Shown here piece by piece: positions 1-9,076 of a DNA stretch of 64,000 bases (its first letter is position 1; every line of letters starts with the position of its first letter). Source of the DNA: Salibacteraceae bacterium (GTDB lineage Bacteria; Bacteroidota; Bacteroidia; Flavobacteriales_G; Salibacteraceae); NCBI GenBank assembly GCA_018401875.1, contig JAGYJZ010000002.1, positions 186,001 to 250,000 of the forward strand, given 5' to 3'. The notes below the pieces were generated by a model. The model saw nothing but the letters and a program-made list of their open reading frames with translations. It ran no database searches and had not been told where the DNA came from. The position numbers were made by a program, and so were the translations under genes.

Positions 1-39
1 AATCTTCGAAATCTTTTTGATTTCTTCAACATTGATCAA

Positions 40-171
40 ATGAAAAAAGTTATAGTTATTGCATTCGCTACCTTGATTTTGGCAGCCGTTGTTAGTTCTT
101 GCAAGACACACGAAAGATGCCCTGCCTACGGTTCGGTTGACTCGTCTGTGAATGCAGATGTTAACGCTTAA
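40..171 (+). CDS. Small lipoprotein, 43 residues
   Basis: A 43-residue reading frame starts at ATG 40 and ends at TAA 169-171. It has a lysine-lysine n-region, a hydrophobic stretch at residues 4-18 and a lipobox (VVSSC) with the lipidated cysteine at residue 21. The mature part is only about 23 residues and contains a second cysteine (RCPAYG). It would be exported by Sec and anchored in the outer or inner membrane by lipidation. No function can be assigned. It lies 112 bases upstream of an outer-membrane-type gene on the same strand. The signal peptide is clear, which makes this a real gene despite its size. Confidence 0.72.
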   Translation: MKKVIVIAFATLILAAVVSSCKTHERCPAYGSVDSSVNADVNA

Positions 172-270
172 AGACAGATTCTTATCATTGTCGATTTTGT
201 TGGCTTAACAAAAAGGCTCTGCTATTTTGATATCACTTTAAACATGGTGCCATTGCCTGTGTTTATTTGA

Positions 271-278
271 TATTTTTG
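271..278 (+). promoter_or_regulatory. Candidate -7 promoter box TATTTTTG
   Basis: The box matches the Bacteroidota -7 consensus TAnnTTTG and ends 5 bases before ATG 284, so the transcript may be nearly leaderless. A TTG at 253-255 lies 15 bases upstream, shorter than the usual 17-23 spacing, so the call is tentative. Confidence 0.35.
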
Positions 279-283
279 AACTG

Positions 284-1033
284 ATGCCATATCCGCTGAA
301 ATACGTTCTGATTGCTTGGCTTCTCGCCTTAATGGGAGGTACCTCATCGCTATTTGCCCAAAAAGATGCAGGCAACCCGATCGAAAAGCGCGGTTTCTAC
401 AGAACAATGAATATGTATGGCGGCTATGTTCATACGCGAGGTTACGGAGTTTATTACAGACGCGGCTGGCGGCAGACGGGCTTCACAAACAAAATCTACA
501 ATGTAGAATTACTAAATGTAAATCACCCTAAACAGTATAAGATTGACAACGGAACTCAATCATATTTCGAAGGAAAAATCAACTCTGTATTCTTTTTAAG
601 GAATTCATTTGGTTGGCAAAAAACATTGTATGATAAGGAAGTAAAAAGAGGCGTTCGCGTGAGTTACTTCTTTCTTTTCGGACCAACTCTTGCGTTTGCA
701 AAACCCATTTATATTAACGTTTTATACAACGACCCGTCTGGAACTCAGGCTACAGAGCGTTATGACTATGACAAGCATAGCACCCAAACTTTTATTTACG
801 GAAGGGCGTCACACTTATTGGGTGTAGATGAAACAAGAATTTACCCGGGCTTGCACACCAAATTCGCCTTCAATTTTGAATACTCGGGAAATGATGAGGA
901 CATTAAAAGCTTAGAAATAGGATCAACCTTTGACGCTTTTGGTAAGGCAATTCCAATTTTAGCCAAGACTTACAATGATCAATTTTTCGTTACGCTCTAT
1001 TTATCTTTCCATTTTGGACGAAGATTCCTTTGA
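284..1033 (+). CDS. Predicted outer-membrane beta-barrel protein, unknown function
   Basis: This 249-residue protein has a signal peptide (hydrophobic residues about 6-22, cleavage after a LFAQ-type site near residue 26). The rest is rich in alternating aromatic and polar residues and ends in FHFGRRFL, which fits an outer-membrane beta barrel with a terminal aromatic strand. No enzyme motif is seen. It probably belongs to a conserved Bacteroidota outer-membrane family, but I cannot name its ligand or partner. It follows a tiny lipoprotein gene by 112 bases; co-function is only a guess. The ATG at 284 is kept because it puts the signal peptide in the usual position. Confidence 0.7.
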   Translation: MPYPLKYVLIAWLLALMGGTSSLFAQKDAGNPIEKRGFYRTMNMYGGYVHTRGYGVYYRRGWRQTGFTNKIYNVELLNVNHPKQYKIDNGTQSYFEGKINSVFFLRNSFGWQKTLYDKEVKRGVRVSYFFLFGPTLAFAKPIYINVLYNDPSGTQATERYDYDKHSTQTFIYGRASHLLGVDETRIYPGLHTKFAFNFEYSGNDEDIKSLEIGSTFDAFGKAIPILAKTYNDQFFVTLYLSFHFGRRFL

Positions 1034-1165
1034 GAAGGGCTCCGCAAAATATTGATAATTAACCATTTTCTAATTTGAACACTCTTTGGTTTAAATTGTC
1101 TTAACCGAGGCTTGTTTTTTATATAAATTGCACCTCGATTTCAGAAACAGAGAAATACCATTAAC

Positions 1166-4100
1166 ATGATTAAAAAAATACTCCTCCCAAGCTTAGTAGC
1201 GATTGTTGGAATAGCCTTAATTTCAGGTCTATATCGCACTTCTGAGAAACAATATTTATCTCGTACGGCTACCAATAATGAATCAGAACCTTATATAATG
1301 AGATGGGCTCAGGTTGATGTGAACACCGGTGAATACAACCCTACGGCTCGCAACGAAGCCATGGTTATGGTTACTCAGCGTGCATCGAGATCTGGCGAGT
1401 TAGACCTTCAACTAGGCATGCGAGGTCCTGACAATGTTGGCGGAAGAACACGAGCTGTCATCGAGCTTATTGGTAAGCCAGACACGCTTTATACAGGAGG
1501 TGTGTCAGGTGGTTTATGGGTAAGTTACAATGGCGGTGGAAACTGGCAGCCTCATGATCAATTTAATAACTTGGACTCATCTTCTGCCATGATTTCCAGC
1601 ATTCATCAAGATACGATTTCGAAAAAAATATATGTGGGAACTGGATGCAGTTTTGACTCATATGCAAACAGTGCTGAAATTCCTTGGCCGGGCTTTGGAA
1701 TGTACGTTTCAGACGATGAAGGCTTAACTTTTCGCCACTTAACGAGCACTACTCCTAACAATCGCTTCACGAAAAATGGAGAGTCATGGTTGGCTGTAAA
1801 TCGTATTCGAACGACAATCGATGGAAATATTTATGCTGCGACCGAAAGGGGCTTAATGTACTCCGAAGATGATGGAGCTAGTTGGGAAAACCCTGTATAT
1901 GCAGATCCAGCGCAAACGTTCAATATCAATGACAAATGCGCTGATGTGGCTATCACTAAAGATGGGAAAGTAGTGGTAACCTATTACGGTTCGCGAGTTT
2001 TTATGAAGGAAAGTCCTAATTCTGATTTCGTTCAAATCAACGATAGAGGCTTGCAAACAGGCGGAACGAGAACGTGCGTGGCTATTTCACCTTCTAACGA
2101 AGATTACATTTACATCATGTTCATTGATGGAAGCGCCTGCTTGAGTGCCATTTACAGGTCGACAAATGGAGGCTCTTCTTTCGTTAAAATTCTTGAGCCT
2201 CATGATCAATTTACACCAATGAGACAAGGTGGAGGTACAGGTTGCCAAGGAGTATATGATGCAGCATTAGGAGTTTCATCGCTAGACCCAAAAACAATAT
2301 ACATCGGAGGAATTACGCTTTGGAGATTTGATGGTTCATTAACGCGAATTGCTTCTGAAGGCGGTGCACCACCCTTTCAGGATGTGATCCCAAATTATGT
2401 TCATGCTGACAAGCACTACTTCTACAATAGTCCCAATGACAAAAGACGTTTTTATGCCACCACCGATGGCGGTATTTCAATGAGTGAAAACAGAGGCGCC
2501 ACTTGGACAGGGTTAAACAAAGGCTACATAACAACTCAATTTTATGGCGTATCTCATTTTAATGGTGGAGGATCTGTTATGGGCGGAACGCAAGACAACG
2601 GAACGCTCGTAGTGTTGGGTGATAATCCAAATGACGGCATGATTGGTTACCAAGTGTTTGGCAATGACGGCATGCTCAGTGACGCTTCACAGCAAATGCC
2701 AATTGCTTTCGCGAGTTCACAAAATGGTTTGGTTGTTCGAACCGATGTTTCAGCTGGCACGGAGGTTCAACCACCGTTTTCATTTTTCAGCGACATGAAT
2801 TCAGGTGGTCCGTTCCGCACAGTTGTGAAACTTTGGGAGAACATCAATGACCTTACCAGTAAAGACTCAGTAACGTTTTCTGTTGAAAGAACTGAGTTTG
2901 CAATTGCAACTGGTAATGGTATCATCAGAAATTTCAACGAAAATTTCTCGCCTTTGCAGGCCTCAGCCATTGTTATTCAAAACAGCATTGAAATTGAATC
3001 AGGTGGACAAGTATTAACCATTGATCCGCAAAATCCAGGTGTTTTAATTGGAGATGGCGAAGGAACGGTCACGTTCAATAATGACAGATCAATAGATGTG
3101 TCTGTAACATTTGATGTAGCTCCTACTGAAAATTCAAATGTGTTTGTAAGTTATGATGAGCGGTTTAATGCCAATTCTGTCATTGTATTGGAAAGTGACA
3201 ACCTAAAATCATTGCAAGGCGCGTACACCTATGAGCACAGACTTGAAAACAACTTGAATCCAGGTGATGTAATCAAAATACAAGACCCTGTTCAATCCTA
3301 TTTATTCAGCACTGGCGCAGCTGCGCCTGCCGGAGGCGGAATTCGATTCTACAGGAATGTATTAAACTCGCAAAAAGCCCCACCTGCCGCCATCGGTATT
3401 ACTGGCATTAGCGGTGCACCTACGTTCGTTGAAGTAAGTAAAGATGGAAACGTAGCGTTTATTGGAAACTCAGCAGGAACACTAAGAAGAGTAACCGGTC
3501 TGCGAGATGTTTATACACAAGAAGATGCAGACACTAAATTAACCGTTGAAACGGTTTTCAATGCGGGTGCGGGAGGTATCACTGGTCTAAATCTGGATCC
3601 TAACGACAACAACAGACTTATTGTTACTGCTGGCGGATATGGAGCTACAAACAGGGTAAATTACTGTGAAAACGCACTTGCAAGTAACCCAACCTTCAGA
3701 AACGTGCACGGTAATTTGGCTCCAATGCCAATCTACTGTGCTACATTTAATTTAAATGATCCCAACATGGTAATTATAGGCACCGAGTTTGGCGTATGGG
3801 GTACGGCAGACATTACAGCCACCAGTGTTTCATGGACGGATGAGAACAACGAACAAGGTTACGTCCCAACTTATGCCATGAAGCAACAACAACTTTCACG
3901 AGAAAAAGCATCTAATTCAGGTGTACTTTATATCGGAACGCATGGAAGAGGTTTTTGGCAATCAGACTCTGAAACCTTAGTAGGTATGCCCGAATTTGGT
4001 GATGTTCCAAGTTCTGAAAAATTCATCGCTGATTTCAAAGTATATCCTAACCCTGTTAATACTGAGGGAAGAATTTCATTTGATGCCATCAATTCTGACG

Positions 4101-4279
4101 AAGTGGAAATTGTTATTTACGACATCAACGGGCGAGAAGTTAAGCGATGGTCAGAACGCATAGGAAGCGGTCAGAACACCTTAACATTTGATACTATGAC
4201 GATGCGGTCCGGTTCGTATTTTGCGACCATCACTTCTGGTGGCAATCGAGAAACTTCCAAGTTTCTTGTAATCAAATAG
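1166..4279 (+). CDS. T9SS-secreted BNR/sortilin-like beta-propeller protein
   Basis: The 1037-residue protein starts with a hydrophobic export signal at residues 5-22. The body has repeated Asp-box/BNR motifs (SDDEGLTF, SEDDGASW, STNGGSSF, SENRGATW) typical of sialidase- and sortilin-like beta propellers. The C-terminus from about residue 955 is a type A T9SS sorting domain: VYPNP near 959-963, then the IYDINGREV strand and a final lysine. It should be exported by Sec, moved across the outer membrane by T9SS and left on the surface or released. No catalytic sialidase triad could be assigned, so binding or glycan-related roles are equally possible. A terminator follows directly. Confidence 0.85.
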   Translation: MIKKILLPSLVAIVGIALISGLYRTSEKQYLSRTATNNESEPYIMRWAQVDVNTGEYNPTARNEAMVMVTQRASRSGELDLQLGMRGPDNVGGRTRAVIELIGKPDTLYTGGVSGGLWVSYNGGGNWQPHDQFNNLDSSSAMISSIHQDTISKKIYVGTGCSFDSYANSAEIPWPGFGMYVSDDEGLTFRHLTSTTPNNRFTKNGESWLAVNRIRTTIDGNIYAATERGLMYSEDDGASWENPVYADPAQTFNINDKCADVAITKDGKVVVTYYGSRVFMKESPNSDFVQINDRGLQTGGTRTCVAISPSNEDYIYIMFIDGSACLSAIYRSTNGGSSFVKILEPHDQFTPMRQGGGTGCQGVYDAALGVSSLDPKTIYIGGITLWRFDGSLTRIASEGGAPPFQDVIPNYVHADKHYFYNSPNDKRRFYATTDGGISMSENRGATWTGLNKGYITTQFYGVSHFNGGGSVMGGTQDNGTLVVLGDNPNDGMIGYQVFGNDGMLSDASQQMPIAFASSQNGLVVRTDVSAGTEVQPPFSFFSDMNSGGPFRTVVKLWENINDLTSKDSVTFSVERTEFAIATGNGIIRNFNENFSPLQASAIVIQNSIEIESGGQVLTIDPQNPGVLIGDGEGTVTFNNDRSIDVSVTFDVAPTENSNVFVSYDERFNANSVIVLESDNLKSLQGAYTYEHRLENNLNPGDVIKIQDPVQSYLFSTGAAAPAGGGIRFYRNVLNSQKAPPAAIGITGISGAPTFVEVSKDGNVAFIGNSAGTLRRVTGLRDVYTQEDADTKLTVETVFNAGAGGITGLNLDPNDNNRLIVTAGGYGATNRVNYCENALASNPTFRNVHGNLAPMPIYCATFNLNDPNMVIIGTEFGVWGTADITATSVSWTDENNEQGYVPTYAMKQQQLSREKASNSGVLYIGTHGRGFWQSDSETLVGMPEFGDVPSSEKFIADFKVYPNPVNTEGRISFDAINSDEVEIVIYDINGREVKRWSERIGSGQNTLTFDTMTMRSGSYFATITSGGNRETSKFLVIK

Positions 4280-4300
4280 CCTTCATTTTTAAATAGATTT

Positions 4301-4329
4301 AAAAGGACTCCCTTTCGGAGTCCTTTTTT
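4301..4329 (+). terminator. Rho-independent terminator after the T9SS propeller gene
   Basis: A perfect 11-base-pair stem (4301-4311 with 4317-4327, AAAAGGACTCC arm) encloses the loop CTTTC and ends in a run of six T. It lies 22 bases after the stop codon. Confidence 0.9.
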
Positions 4330-4340
4330 GTTTGGCAGTA

Positions 4341-4348
4341 TACATTTG
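4341..4348 (+). promoter_or_regulatory. -7 promoter box TACATTTG for gap
   Basis: This is a perfect TAnnTTTG box 17 bases before the gap start codon and directly behind the preceding terminator. No TTG is seen at the -33 distance. The predicted start of transcription is near 4353, leaving a leader of about 12 bases. Confidence 0.55.
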
Positions 4349-4365
4349 CACCTATTATTACGAAT

Positions 4366-5376
4366 ATGAGCGAACTCAGAGTAGCAATAAATGGATTTGG
4401 TAGAATTGGAAGAACATTCACTCGTGTTGTCCAAAATTATTCAAGCTTAAAAATTGTGGCTATCAATGATTTGGCAGAGGCTCCGAACTTGGCGCACCTT
4501 CTAAAATATGACAGCGTTCATGGCCGTTTTAATGGGCTTATAGAAGCAAATGAAAATGAAATTCTCATTGATGGATCTGTTGTTAGCGTGCACAATCAAA
4601 AAGATCCTTCACGCCTGCCTTGGCATCAACTCGGGGTTGACTTTGTAATAGAATCGACCGGGCATTTCAAATCACAATCTCTTGCACAAAAACATTTGGA
4701 TGCAGGCGCTCGATCGGTGATCATTTCTGCACCCGCTGAGGATGCACTAACCAAATCAATCGTTATGGGCGTCAATGACCACCTCTTGACAAAAGAAGAT
4801 CGGATTGTATCAAATGCTTCGTGCACAACCAATAGTGCAGCGCCACTTATCAAAGTATTACTGGAGAATTGGGGAATTCAGGAAGCCTATATTTCTACCG
4901 TTCACTCTTATACCTCTGATCAGCGATTGCACGATGCACCGCACAAAGATTGGCGCAGAGGAAGGTCCGCAGCTGAAAGTATTGTTCCAACCACAACTGG
5001 AGCCGCAAAGGCACTTTCAAAAATATTCCCCCAACTTGAAGGACACATCGGGGGAGCGGGAATTCGAGTTCCAGTTCCGAATGGTTCGTTAACCGACCTT
5101 ACATGTATGCTCAAAGAAGACACACGTGTTGAAGATATTAATGCTGCATTCATGGCTGCTTCGCTCGGTTCGCTAAAAGGAATATTGGAATACACAACAG
5201 ATCCCATCGTCTCTAGAGACATTATTGGCAACCCTCATTCATCCATATTTGATGCACAACTAACCTCTGTATTGGGAAAGATGATTAAAGTAGTGGGTTG
5301 GTATGACAACGAATGGGGCTACTCTAACCGACTAGCTGGGCTCATTATTAAAATGAATCAGCTTTCAAAAGCGTGA
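4366..5376 (+). CDS. gap: Glyceraldehyde-3-phosphate dehydrogenase, type I
   Basis: This 336-residue enzyme oxidises and phosphorylates glyceraldehyde 3-phosphate with NAD in glycolysis, and can run in reverse. The N-terminal Rossmann fold shows NGFGRIGR at residues 9-16. Residues N34-D35 at the end of the second strand fit NAD preference. The active site SNASCTTN spans 149-156 with nucleophile Cys153, and the base is His180 in STVHSYTSDQ. The C-terminal WYDNEWGYSNR signature is present. Length is normal for the family. It is transcribed alone from its own promoter, and its 3' end overlaps the convergent lpxH by 19 bases. Confidence 0.97.
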   Translation: MSELRVAINGFGRIGRTFTRVVQNYSSLKIVAINDLAEAPNLAHLLKYDSVHGRFNGLIEANENEILIDGSVVSVHNQKDPSRLPWHQLGVDFVIESTGHFKSQSLAQKHLDAGARSVIISAPAEDALTKSIVMGVNDHLLTKEDRIVSNASCTTNSAAPLIKVLLENWGIQEAYISTVHSYTSDQRLHDAPHKDWRRGRSAAESIVPTTTGAAKALSKIFPQLEGHIGGAGIRVPVPNGSLTDLTCMLKEDTRVEDINAAFMAASLGSLKGILEYTTDPIVSRDIIGNPHSSIFDAQLTSVLGKMIKVVGWYDNEWGYSNRLAGLIIKMNQLSKA

Positions 5377-6110
5377 AGCTTCAGTTCGTTTCCATCAAAT
5401 TTGGCATAGTTACATGACGAAAACCATTCACCCAAATTGATGTAGCGCGCATTTTCAATTTTCTCATCGATGACGAGATGCCTATGGCCGAAAATGAAAT
5501 AATCAAAATGCTCCTCCACTATAACCTTGCGAATGTATTGGATTAAAAACTCCTTTTCGCCCAGAAATATTTGATCCTTATGCCCTGTGGATTCTCTGCT
5601 TGTTCTCGAAAAAAACGTAGCCATGGTTACACCAATGTATGGATGCAAAAAAGCAAATAAGCGCTGAGCTATACCATTTGTAAAAACCCTTTTAATGAAC
5701 TTATATCCTTGATCACCCGGGCCTAAACCATCGCCATGACCAATCATAAAACGCTTGCCATTCCATTCTTTAACAATTGGCTTTTTATGAATCGCTGCAC
5801 CAAATTCCTCCGTAAAATACCCAAACATCCAAACGTCATGGTTGCCAGTAAATATGTTGATTGGAATTCCACGATCACTAAATTCAGCAAGCTTACCTAG
5901 CAAGCGAACTCCACCCTTAGGCACCACGTATTTATACTCAAACCAAAAATCGAAAATATCACCGAGCAGGTAGAGTTCAGCACAATCGTCTATGATGGAA
6001 CTCAACCAGCGCACAATCTTTTTCTCGCGCTCGTGTGGCTTAGCTTTGTCGGCAAAAGAATTCAGATGAAAATCTGAAGCGAAATAGATATTTTTTCCTT
6101 GTGCTATCAA
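5358..6110 (-). CDS. lpxH: UDP-2,3-diacylglucosamine diphosphatase (LpxH-like)
   Basis: This 250-residue metallophosphoesterase is predicted to cleave UDP-2,3-diacylglucosamine to lipid X and UMP in lipid A synthesis at the inner membrane. Metal-binding motifs are D13-x-H15, GDIFD with D51, GNHD with N90 and H91, GHGD with H125, and GHRH with H209 and H211. It starts with TTG whose bases overlap the stop of the upstream peptidase gene (TTGA), which suggests translational coupling; no nearby ATG fits. It is the last gene of a run that starts with lpxK, another lipid A gene. Other metallophosphoesterase substrates are possible but the family fit is good. Confidence 0.88.
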   Translation of the reverse strand: MIAQGKNIYFASDFHLNSFADKAKPHEREKKIVRWLSSIIDDCAELYLLGDIFDFWFEYKYVVPKGGVRLLGKLAEFSDRGIPINIFTGNHDVWMFGYFTEEFGAAIHKKPIVKEWNGKRFMIGHGDGLGPGDQGYKFIKRVFTNGIAQRLFAFLHPYIGVTMATFFSRTSRESTGHKDQIFLGEKEFLIQYIRKVIVEEHFDYFIFGHRHLVIDEKIENARYINLGEWFSSCNYAKFDGNELKLHAFES

Positions 6111-9073
6111 AAATCTAATTTACGTCTTAGTTCCAATATGTTCATTTTATTGAAATCAATTTGAAACCGGACCAGGTCACCAAAGTTATACCCATTGGCA
6201 TCAATTTCTGTTTGAATGTTTGCGGAATAAACCAAGGGAAAGTAGACTTTAAAAATTTGTTTGAATAATGATACAAACAAGCCTCCATCTGAAACGAAGA
6301 CATTGTTCGTTGAATAACCTACGTCACCAAACACCCCAATAGGCACTTTACCTATGCTCAATTCACCATTGTAAGCAATAAGCGCTGCATTAGAACTTCC
6401 ATTCGCTGTTGGCACTTTAAACCCACCGTGCGTTGAGGTGAACTGGTTGTTAAAAAATTGATTTGATGAAGACCTGTCAAAGAGCATTTCATCGTAAGCG
6501 TAGTCATTCCTTCCTGTTTGGCCGTCCATTCGCCAATTATACCTCGGGTCTGTGGAATTATTATACAGAAAATTCCCTGCGAACAGCCGCGAGTAAATCC
6601 TTACGCTTTCCGTGATGCGCCAATTGTTCTTCACTTCCAGCGAGGTCCTTAAAAATTCCTCAAAATGCTCAGCTTTGACGGAAAAATTAGTCTTGAATGC
6701 TGGGTGTTTAAACTGTGCAATGTAATTGGCCCTACTAAACACGTATTCCTCAGTCGATTTTTTCACTCCAACAAACTGATCTTCCCACACTAATACTGCA
6801 CTTAAAGTGAGTTGATGCGACCAAAAGCCATTGTAATTGGCAGGCCGAAAATTGAACCTTAGGTACGGTTCCACACGTGTAAAATTTAAATCAAAATTCT
6901 GTACGGAGTCTCGAATAAAACGTTTTGCCTTCAACCCCAAGTCTATTGACTCAAATGATGATAAAGTTGGCGTAAACATATAATATCCCTCACCTACCCC
7001 AACGAATTGATTTGTCCCTATCGCATACATTGGAGTCAGAAGGAAGTTAAACTTCTTTACGGGCAGAATAGAGTTATAAAAGCTTACTCCCAGCATTGCG
7101 CCATTCGGAACATTCCAAGCAAACGTTGGCAGAAATGATATCTGATTCTTTCTAGGATTTTCAATTTTGCCCAAAAAGGAAACCTCAAGAGGCTCAATGC
7201 GCGGAAACAACCCTCGCAAATTAGATTCATTATTATCTCGCTTAATTTCAGGCATGATCCAATTTGGATCAATTTCTACGCGGTCATAATCTTGCGCCAG
7301 ACGAATAACCGTGTCTTTCATAAACCCTTCAATCCAACTTGAATCAATCAAACGACCCTCGCGGTAGAATCCCAGATGTAAAGGACAGTCAACATATCCC
7401 GAATTTATGAGCTTAAGAGAGTTTTCCTTCTTGTTGTGTCTTCCAATTTTATAATCCAATTTGGATGTTGTTTGGATCACATCGTGTTTAAACCAATCGA
7501 ATGACTCACCCGTTTCCGATTCCAATACCGCATAAAAGTCATGAGGATTTGGATGCTTAAACTTGAACTTATCAAAATAGGAATGCATCACCGCGTCCAT
7601 CTTTTCATCTCCGAGATAGTGCCTCAAATAATTGAGAAATACAGCGCTCTTTGAATAAACTATCGTTCCGTAGTTGATGGGTGAATACTCGTTAGAAGGA
7701 ATATTCAGTGCTTGATCTTTATTGGCTCTAGCAGAGACGAGGTAAGAGAAATAGTGAACATCCTTCATGCCGTAAATACTTAGCCCAAGCCTCTTCAATA
7801 ACTTAGATGAACTATTCCCAAAATACATGTAACCGTTGGGATACTTTGTACTGAAGTAACGTTGTTCGTTGTAGCTATTTATTCCTTCGTCCATCCACGC
7901 AAAGTCACGTTCATTGCTTCCAAGTATTCCATAAAACCAATTATGCCCCACTTCATGCATTATTACAGTTTCTAATGACATCGCGGTTGACGCGTCTCCG
8001 ATTACCGTAACGTTCGGATATTCCATGCCACCACCGGCACTTATTGTTCCATCAACTGCAGTGGCTTGCGCATAGGGATAGTCGCCATTCCATAGTGAAT
8101 AGTAAAAGACCGCGTCATGCATATATTCAATGCTATTCTTCCATAATCGCGCTTTCTTATTCGTAAACATTGTATACACCGAAACACTATCAGAGGAATG
8201 TGGTAACGCCACGCTGCCTTTTAGAACATGGAATCGTTTATCGGCAAACCACGCAAAATCATGCACATTTTCTTGCTTATAATGAAGCGTTTTAAGTCGT
8301 TTTGCACTGGGCGGAAAATCCTGAATTTCGGCATACGCATCCCACGAATTTTCCTCGCTCCGTTGATCTATCCAACTTTCGGTTTTCTCTATTATTGAAT
8401 CAATGCGTTGAATTTCTGACTGCGTTTGTAAATCACCTGTTGCGCCAACCGTGTAATTCTCCGGCAATGTAATCTTGACATCGTAAGAACCAAATTCAGA
8501 ATAGAATTCGCCTATCGTTAAGTAAGGCATTCCGTGCCATCCTGATTGATCGTACACAGCAGGCTTTGGATACCATTGCGTGATTTGGTAGCTTTCATCT
8601 ACATGTCCTAATCGAGAAATTGAACCTGATGGAAGTTTTACTCGAAAAGGAGTCTCGATTTTCAAAGAGTTTCCGGGTAGTAGAGGTTTTTCTAATTTCA
8701 AGGTGCAGATATCAACGTTGCGTTTGTCATACTCCCATACACATGGCAATCCGTCTAATGTAAATGCAAGGCTGTCTATGTTCCCCATTTCATCAGGCGA
8801 AGCAAAATATAATTCACTTTGCCCTATTCTAACAAGCTGTTTGGCAAGTGCTGTGTTTTTAGTCGAATAGGCGTTCGGCCAAAGGTGAAAGATTAAAAAG
8901 TCAAGGGTGTCAGGGCTATTATTTTGATAATCAAGTGATTCAAACCCATGAAGCACATGATTCGAGTCATCAAGCGCTACCTCAATGGAGTAGGACACAT
9001 TCTGCTGCCAATAGTTTTGAGCGGTAAGCCCAGGGCATATCAGAAGCAGCAATGCGAAAACGAAGAACTTCAT
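6107..9073 (-). CDS. M1-family metallopeptidase with C-terminal outer-membrane-type region
   Basis: The 988-residue protein has a signal peptide (about residues 1-18), an M1 aminopeptidase N-domain and a gluzincin active site: HEVGH at 373-377 and the third zinc ligand Glu396, separated by 18 residues as in the family. The GGGMEYP element before it is the M1 substrate-binding GAMEN equivalent. From about residue 622 to the end the sequence is aromatic-rich with alternating polarity and ends RKLDF, as in outer-membrane barrels. I infer an envelope-anchored aminopeptidase that trims peptides at the cell surface or periplasm. It follows a thioredoxin-like lipoprotein gene by 3 bases and overlaps lpxH by 4. 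Confidence 0.87.
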   Translation of the reverse strand: MKFFVFALLLLICPGLTAQNYWQQNVSYSIEVALDDSNHVLHGFESLDYQNNSPDTLDFLIFHLWPNAYSTKNTALAKQLVRIGQSELYFASPDEMGNIDSLAFTLDGLPCVWEYDKRNVDICTLKLEKPLLPGNSLKIETPFRVKLPSGSISRLGHVDESYQITQWYPKPAVYDQSGWHGMPYLTIGEFYSEFGSYDVKITLPENYTVGATGDLQTQSEIQRIDSIIEKTESWIDQRSEENSWDAYAEIQDFPPSAKRLKTLHYKQENVHDFAWFADKRFHVLKGSVALPHSSDSVSVYTMFTNKKARLWKNSIEYMHDAVFYYSLWNGDYPYAQATAVDGTISAGGGMEYPNVTVIGDASTAMSLETVIMHEVGHNWFYGILGSNERDFAWMDEGINSYNEQRYFSTKYPNGYMYFGNSSSKLLKRLGLSIYGMKDVHYFSYLVSARANKDQALNIPSNEYSPINYGTIVYSKSAVFLNYLRHYLGDEKMDAVMHSYFDKFKFKHPNPHDFYAVLESETGESFDWFKHDVIQTTSKLDYKIGRHNKKENSLKLINSGYVDCPLHLGFYREGRLIDSSWIEGFMKDTVIRLAQDYDRVEIDPNWIMPEIKRDNNESNLRGLFPRIEPLEVSFLGKIENPRKNQISFLPTFAWNVPNGAMLGVSFYNSILPVKKFNFLLTPMYAIGTNQFVGVGEGYYMFTPTLSSFESIDLGLKAKRFIRDSVQNFDLNFTRVEPYLRFNFRPANYNGFWSHQLTLSAVLVWEDQFVGVKKSTEEYVFSRANYIAQFKHPAFKTNFSVKAEHFEEFLRTSLEVKNNWRITESVRIYSRLFAGNFLYNNSTDPRYNWRMDGQTGRNDYAYDEMLFDRSSSNQFFNNQFTSTHGGFKVPTANGSSNAALIAYNGELSIGKVPIGVFGDVGYSTNNVFVSDGGLFVSLFKQIFKVYFPLVYSANIQTEIDANGYNFGDLVRFQIDFNKMNILELRRKLDF

Positions 9074-9076
9074 GTG

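Noticed and set aside
1090..1131. Promoter before the T9SS propeller gene (TATAAATTG with upstream TTG)
   Set aside because: The -7 box misses the TTTG core and the spacing of 25 bases is too long; kept only as a remark.
4333..4349. TGGCAGTATACATTTGC before gap as a sigma-54 promoter
   Set aside because: The GG and GC elements are 12 bases apart instead of 10, and the sequence contains a perfect TACATTTG housekeeping box.
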